Shown: piece by piece, positions 58,401-64,000 of the stretch
Layout of the letters: the number at the start of each line of letters is the position of its first letter
Position numbering within the stretch: position 1 is the first letter of the stretch
DNA from: Platycnemis pennipes
Taxonomy: Eukaryota > Arthropoda > Insecta > Odonata > Platycnemididae
Direction of reading: 5' to 3'
DNA: 64,000 nucleotides
NCBI GenBank assembly: GCA_933228895.1
Contig: OW121855.1
Span: forward strand, 45,026,698 to 45,090,697
Translations under genes and position numbers: made by a program
The notes under the pieces: model-generated
What the model saw: only the letters and a program-made list of their open reading frames with translations
The model's database searches: none
Told to the model about the DNA's origin: nothing

Positions 58401-60604
58401 AAATATTATATCCCTGACTCTAAGAAGGAACTTTCCAATTCAAGTACTGATCTCATAGTGGTCCTGAAATTACATTTAGCTGATTCACGCTTGATGAGGG
58501 AATACATACCAAATCAAACACCACTTTTCCAAAGCCTATCACACAAATTATGCAGAAATTTCGAATGGTGTACTACTTATCCCGGTATTCTGGACTTAAG
58601 CCAGAAAATCATACATTTCCGTAATTTAACATATGGCTTAATATCAGTAACACACTTGAGATGCAGGGCATAATGTGAAGGAAGGCGATAAGTTCATTCG
58701 ATTTTTAAATTTTAAGCCGGCAGACTAGTAAGTAGGTACAGTGAAAAAAAAGTAAAGAAAAAAATCACCACGTAGTAGTTAGATAAGAATAATAGTCAGG
58801 AATAAAACAACGATGCGCAATTGAATCTTCCACCAACATATCATTGCAATATTTCAAGCTTGGATCCTTTATTTTAATTTTATGATATTAATGACACAAG
58901 GTAATGAAATTTTGTTCAGTCAGATAGAATATAGCGTGGAGTTTAATTTGTGTTAATCTCCCCAACCATATGCAGTGACCTAAAACTCCGCTTTTGGTTC
59001 ATGGTGGAATGGAGACACAAGAGCGACACAGAAATGATCTACATACATCTTGTTGGCAGCTCGTTTCCTGATTCTGTCAAACTTTGCACATTGCTCGTAA
59101 ACTGTTTAGAGCAGTCTTTATATTTATTTCCTTCGGGTATGAAAAAGTTGAAATTAAGGAGTGATTCAACTCATCGCAAACTCGGGCACCCCATGAAAGG
59201 TAGAAAATGGGAGGCGGAACGAAAATGAATATTGGGATTTGATAAGTGTCCTTGAGTTATGCATTACTGGGGCAATTAATGTTAAACTTTTTTGTCGGTT
59301 GGCGTCAGTAAATCGACACTATGCGAATCCAACGACAAACATCATCTTCAAAATATTTTACTTTTTTTGCCACTTTAATGTCTAAAAATAAAGTCGCCGT
59401 TAAATTTAACCTTCTGCGTAACTCCGGAAGGTCTTCATACATTCACAGAAGGAGGAAAGAAGTCTTGAGCGAAGGAGTAAAGGGTATAAAAACCAAGAGG
59501 AAGAAAAACATGCAACCCACAGCAAGCAATTTCGGAACCATTAAATTTAATAACACCGCGAATCACGCTACCTTTTCACGATCCCTACCTTCTGGAGCAT
59601 TCGTTACACGTAATCAATTACTTCCCGACCTCGCTTATAAACTCTCAAGCGGCAGCATCATACGTCAGCATGGAGATATCAAAGGTGACACCCCCTCACC
59701 ACGAGCCTTAGTTACTCCGCCTCAGCCCCAATCCGAACCTTCCCTTCGCGATATCCAAAGGGAGCGGATGCTGGTCTCCATAGCGATCGCCACGTCACGG
59801 AAGGAAAGGAAACAAGGAGGACTCTTGAAGACAGAGAGAGGAAGGATGGCGTGGGGAGACAAGGACAAAGAGCGAATGAGGCGAGGATACAGTTTTTACA
59901 CGGTAGCCCTGGCCAGAAGAGCAAGAGGAAGGCTTATTCGACGCCCACACGTCCGCTGCACCAGGTGACTTTTATCGGCAGACCGGGTGCCCGCCGGGAC
60001 GTCTTTTACCACTTAACTCTCCTCCACTTCTCTCTATATATATCCCCCTTCCCTTCGACCTCAGGCTTTTGTTTGCGCACGGAAGGAGGGCTCCCCCAGG
60101 GCTCAGGGCACCCACGCGATCTGCGCGCGCTGAGCGGATACATGCACGCGCACCGACGCTTTACATACCTATGTATGCGTGCATATTCCTCCACTCGTAC
60201 ACCCACGTATGAAACGTCTTGCCCACTCAGCTCGGTGCTTGGATCAAACGGGGGCAGTTGGTCTTTCTTGCTTTTCTTTCGAATGCAGCGCTGGGAAAAA
60301 GGAGCCAATTTGTGTGACATGTTGGTGACTGAGGGACACAAAAGATAGTGGTTGTTTTCACTTAGTTTAACGTGGTAACACCAGCAGAAAACCTACTACA
60401 GTAAAAATATGGCGGATGCATGAAGCTGCATCGAGAAGAATCACTTCATGAGCTAGTTGCTTTATATATTTACAGCCCAATTCTGAGGTTTAGACTACGT
60501 ATCTAACATATACACATATCATTGAATGCGAAGTCGTTAATCAAAAGGTTGAAATCATACGCTAACAGTTATTAATGCAAGGATCTCGGGGTTAATTGTG
60601 GAAT
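52424..60604. other. no gene recognised over 8 kb
   Basis: Alternating AT-rich DNA and GC-richer blocks (52.6-53.0, 54.0-54.5 and 59.7-60.3 kb). A tRNA-like remnant lies on the minus strand at 54871-54935 (GTTCGAATCCTGG as B-box). CT-rich microsatellite at 55743-55767. Near 58.23-58.31 kb GGTAGCTCTTAGTTCCAAG hints at a C-family scrap. The 215-residue frame at 59321-59968 is basic and low in complexity, overlaps antisense frames and matches no family, so I leave it uncalled. Confidence 0.4.
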
Positions 60605-60976
60605 ATCCATACTGGTAATTGACTGGACCATGAACATAAAATGAGGGCAATCGTTTTCCAAACGGACAGATTTTAAATGTCTTTCTTTCCATATACTATT
60701 AGGGATATGGATAGTTGTGAATATATTTAATAGTACATATATAGTGTGTATCAATGGATAGCCTTGGTAGTTGCATGTTGGCTTAAGGACTTTAAGGTAA
60801 CCTACCTACCATCACCGTTATGCGTGTTTATTTTCCTCTTTGAATATATGTTTGTTATGGTTCGACTAGAATATATTGTTAAAGGTCCAATTTAAGCATG
60901 ATAGGTAGAGCATGTTTGATTTAGATTCAACCCTTGCCACATACCTACACAGTGGTATTCAGGGTAAACGTAGATA
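60605..60976 (+). mobile_element. old family A LINE 3' end
   Basis: GACTGGACCATGAACATAAA, a decayed CFPRTIRD codon region (CCATATACTATTAGGGATATG) and a worn end CCTTGCCACATACC...CAGGGTAAACGTAGAT. It is diverged and 5'-truncated. Confidence 0.75.
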
Positions 60977-62557
60977 ACTTGCACTATATGTCTCATACGA
61001 GGTATTCCTTTGCCATTCTTCCCAATTCATTTTTCCCTCAGTGATTGTATTTATAAAGCTATCATGTCCGGAAATCTTATAAACTTGAACAAAAGGATAC
61101 ATTTTGGATCGTACCATAAAATTTACCTTCACAAAAGTACCGGTAATGCTGTTTAAATTATACAATTTATATCACAAAGGAAAAAACTTTCTACGACTTC
61201 ATTAAGAAATAACAGTGATATTTCTCGGCTTTCCAACACAATTCATCAACGGCATTAGGATTCGCAACTTTAAGTGTTTATTACCATCACAGGATTCATC
61301 GACTCACATTTAACTGACTCATCTTATTTAAAATTAGGAAAGCAGTTCAGGCATACACTTGCGACTTCGATTTCTTTCGGGCCAGTTATCTATAGTGAGG
61401 ATACTAAGATCAATCAAAAGTTGTCTAGAATAAAAACTGAACGGCAAACCTTCAGATTCTTAACGTTTATTGAGGTAAAATGAACACAACCTCTCAACTC
61501 ACTTAAAAATTAGAAGGGTATTAGGTAACTAATGACGTAATTCTTCAACAATAAATTTTTCATTCCCTTCCACATCTTTTTCATTTCATAGAACATATGA
61601 AATATGTATGACCAATTACAATATACCTCCTCTTCACCTCCTTCCTTTACACCTCCAATGGGAAAAGAAAATCAAATCTCGGCACCACTAACTAATGTAT
61701 ACCTGGTGAAAGCACAAATCGTCTCCCAAAGAACGATTCCTAGCTTCAATGGCAACTTATGAGCATCTAAATAAACAAATTTCGTTTAACATTGAGCACT
61801 CCCATTAAACTGTAGCAAAAATATATTCTGGAACAACTAAATTACAATTGATTAATGTATATTATATTCTACCATGATGATGTGACCTGGCATTAAATCC
61901 CCCTTCATTCATCAATAAGGCCCAACTTTGACTGAAGAACAAATCTGCGGCTTCATTAATGAGATGATGGCTTGAGATGAATATTTAACATAATTCTATC
62001 CTATGATTAACCATGTCCCAGACCACAGCAAAAGATATGAGAAACCAGACTGCACAGATGAGTTTTTATAGGCATTACTTGATCTCAGTCATGACCACAC
62101 ATGATATATTTACGGTGGCTTCTTCCGGATTATTTATTATGGCTGACAAAAAGACTGTAACTATTTTATAAATTGAGAATGGAAGAAATGCTGAGGAATT
62201 TTTTCTACAAAATAAATTTCTAGATATTTGAAGGATTTATTCAACTGGTATTGTGTATGTTCATTTTTTTCCTAAAAATGATTGAGTTGTACTTTCAACT
62301 TTTTAAACGTTTTAAAAACCAATCAAGCTAAGTTAATCCAACCAAGTAATTTTTTCACTCCTTTTAAAAGAATTTTTTTTGTCAGATGGAATAAATATCC
62401 TTTGAGATAAAAGACATCTTTGTTTCTTCATCAGTTGCCAGTTATTTCAAAAAGAATAATATCCATTGCTGGGCGATCATTGTCTTTGAAGGAAAACATA
62501 GAACTGCCTCCCAAGCAATACACACCTGTGTACTTCCACCTGCGTTTTAACAATAAG
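60977..62557. other. no feature recognised
   Basis: AT-rich DNA with short frames only. Confidence 0.5.
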
Positions 62558-62887
62558 AATCTACATCTACACATCACCCTGCAAACCACCATTAAGGTGT
62601 GTGGCAGGGGGTGAATTCTCACCAAACATGCACTACATATCATGCATAAAAAAGGATTAGTATTTATATACTGTTCTAAACTACACTTATTAAAAAAATA
62701 TAAAAATAGCAAAGAAAACAGTTGGGATAACTTCAAGTCCTTATACCAACATGCAGCTACCAATGTTATCCATTGCTACGCTCGTACTGGATATATTTAC
62801 CGTTATTTGTATCCCTAATTGTACGAGGAAAAAAGGACATTTTGTGTCTGTCAGTTCGGCAATCAATTTTTCTAATTTTGTGATTCA
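62558..62887 (-). mobile_element. Family A LINE 3' end
   Basis: The tail is at 62558, then CCCTGCAAACCACCATTAAG, ACCAAACATGCACTACATAT and the A 3' region up to CTAATTTTGTGATT, codons in the RTIRD/REIDCR part. The last bases of this fragment are also the start of the tandem duplication that follows. Confidence 0.82.
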
Positions 62888-63186
62888 CCCCCTAACTATC
62901 TATCTAATTTTTCTCCTGAGCTTTTACATGTATGTGGCAGTGGTATGAAACTGGACTTAATGGAAAAATTTTGAAATCGTATTTTATCTAAATGTATACG
63001 GTAACCATCTGCTTAATGACCTAATTTCATCAACCTCCTCCGCCTTGTTGTGATTCACCCCCTAACTATCGATCTAATTTTTCTCCTGAGCTTTTACATG
63101 TATGTGGCAGTGGTATGAAACTGGACTTAATGGAAAAATTTTGAAATCGTATTTTATCTAAATGTATACGGTAACCATCTGCTTAA
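62878..63186 (+). repeat. 139-bp direct repeat, period 170 bp
   Basis: 62878-63016 and 63048-63186 are identical except for one base (CTATCTATCT versus CTATCGATCT). A 31-bp unique spacer lies between them. The first few bases of each unit match the edge of the adjoining family A fragment. Confidence 0.9.
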
Positions 63187-64000
63187 CACATTCAGCTCCA
63201 CTAAAGTCATCAGGTCCAACCCCTATGGCCAAATGTAAATTTAATGAAATCTTTTGAAAAACTTATTTAATGGTACCTTTTGCTATATTTTAAAGTTTTG
63301 ATGATATAATTAACAACATTTTAGCGTTTATTAATTTGCGTCGACGCAGTGTCGACGCCGGCTCTGTGGTATTGCCTTTGCATGATCGGATTAATTACTT
63401 TTGTTTTTAAGTTAAATATCGGGTTGAGTTCGGCTTTTTATATCCATGCCATACTTTAGTTGCAAGATGCACAGCCCAATTACTCGAAAATGTAAGTATA
63501 CAATTTAGTATATAGTATTACAGTGTTGCCTATATCTGCATTTTCGCGGAAAAAATGGAAAAACTATGTACCTAGGTGCGTCTGCTTTGTTTCCTCAAAA
63601 TATTTTTTTCTTATAAATCATTTAACTAATAAATTGGAAGCCAGCTAGATTTTCACTTTTTTGAACAAAATATGACGCTGTATGGCATCTATCCTATTCG
63701 GAATGCAGAGGCTTGTTTTTTTATGGCCCGTGCGCAGAAACCCTTTTTTGACCTGTACGAGTCTATTTCCGCGAACGGCTCCCGCCGGGGGTTTTGGAGG
63801 AAGTGACAATCGGTAAGGGAGAGGTCCTTCCCCTCCCACCTTCCTCCCCAAAACTTACCCTCCCCTCCACTCGCCACCATTTCCGCATTTAGGGGCCACG
63901 AGCTTTCAAACGAGCAGTACAGAGACCTTCTATTTTCTCAAATAATCCCCGCCTCCCAGGGTAAGAATCCCCAAGGTTGTAGGAAGCAGCTGCAAACTGA
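63187..64000. other. no gene recognised; small perfect hairpin
   Basis: GCGTCGAC (63338-63345) and GTCGACGC (63351-63358) form a perfect 8-bp hairpin. The end of the window is GC-richer from 63.7 kb with overlapping frames and no domain. Confidence 0.45.

Noticed and set aside
59321..59968. 215-residue plus-strand frame
   Set aside because: Basic, low-complexity, no known domain, overlapped by antisense frames in a GC-rich block; too weak to call a gene.
1..64000. CRISPR array or prokaryotic defence island
   Set aside because: No regularly spaced short repeats and no prokaryotic gene organisation; the sequence is eukaryotic in all respects.

Overview
The window looks like repeat-rich nuclear DNA from an arthropod, most likely an insect with a large genome; the order cannot be resolved from sequence alone. 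There are no bacterial-style operons, no convincing host exon, no true tRNA or rRNA gene and no CRISPR. What can be read is almost entirely transposable elements, mainly non-LTR retrotransposons (LINEs) of the Jockey/CR1/L2 kind. They end in a shared 3' hairpin followed by a (GATGTA)n tail. I separate three families by their 3' regions and proteins and call them A, B and C here; these are working labels, not database names.

Layout: 0.5-1.0 kb holds a minus-strand C end and a tRNA-derived SINE. 3.89-8.21 kb is a family A LINE (A1) split by a 5'-truncated family B LINE with an open 704-residue reading frame. 10.29-11.25 kb is a near-identical A copy (A2) in inverted orientation that shares A1's frameshift. 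15.4-20.7 kb contains decayed A and C ends, a tRNA-derived SINE, a hammerhead-ribozyme-like motif and a 528-bp I-like LINE end inserted in an A fragment with a 6-bp target duplication. 22.9-31 kb has short B, A and C fragments and a badly decayed reverse transcriptase of another type. 33.9-35.2 kb has a B 3' end, a GC-rich block with an RFX-type X-box, and a MITE with TTACGTAACGC inverted repeats. 40.2-43.2 kb is the best LINE copy (A3, minus): endonuclease plus reverse transcriptase, broken by one frameshift. 43.4-45.0 kb has a foldback element with a second hammerhead-like core, then C and A ends and a perfect AT-rich hairpin. 48.9-51.0 kb has a second SINE copy and a second foldback element of nearly the same size and layout. 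From 51 to 64 kb the DNA is mostly unrecognised, with A ends at 60.6 and 62.6 kb and a 139-bp tandem duplication at 62.9-63.2 kb.

How the parts relate: the LINE reverse transcriptases are expected to recognise the shared 3' hairpin and tail. The many short 3' ends are what incomplete target-primed reverse transcription leaves behind. The foldback/hammerhead-like pieces recall Penelope-like elements or retrozymes, but no Penelope reverse transcriptase was found here. Long stretches (37-40 kb, 44.7-48.9 kb, 51-60 kb) give no supportable gene and probably represent intergenic or intronic DNA.
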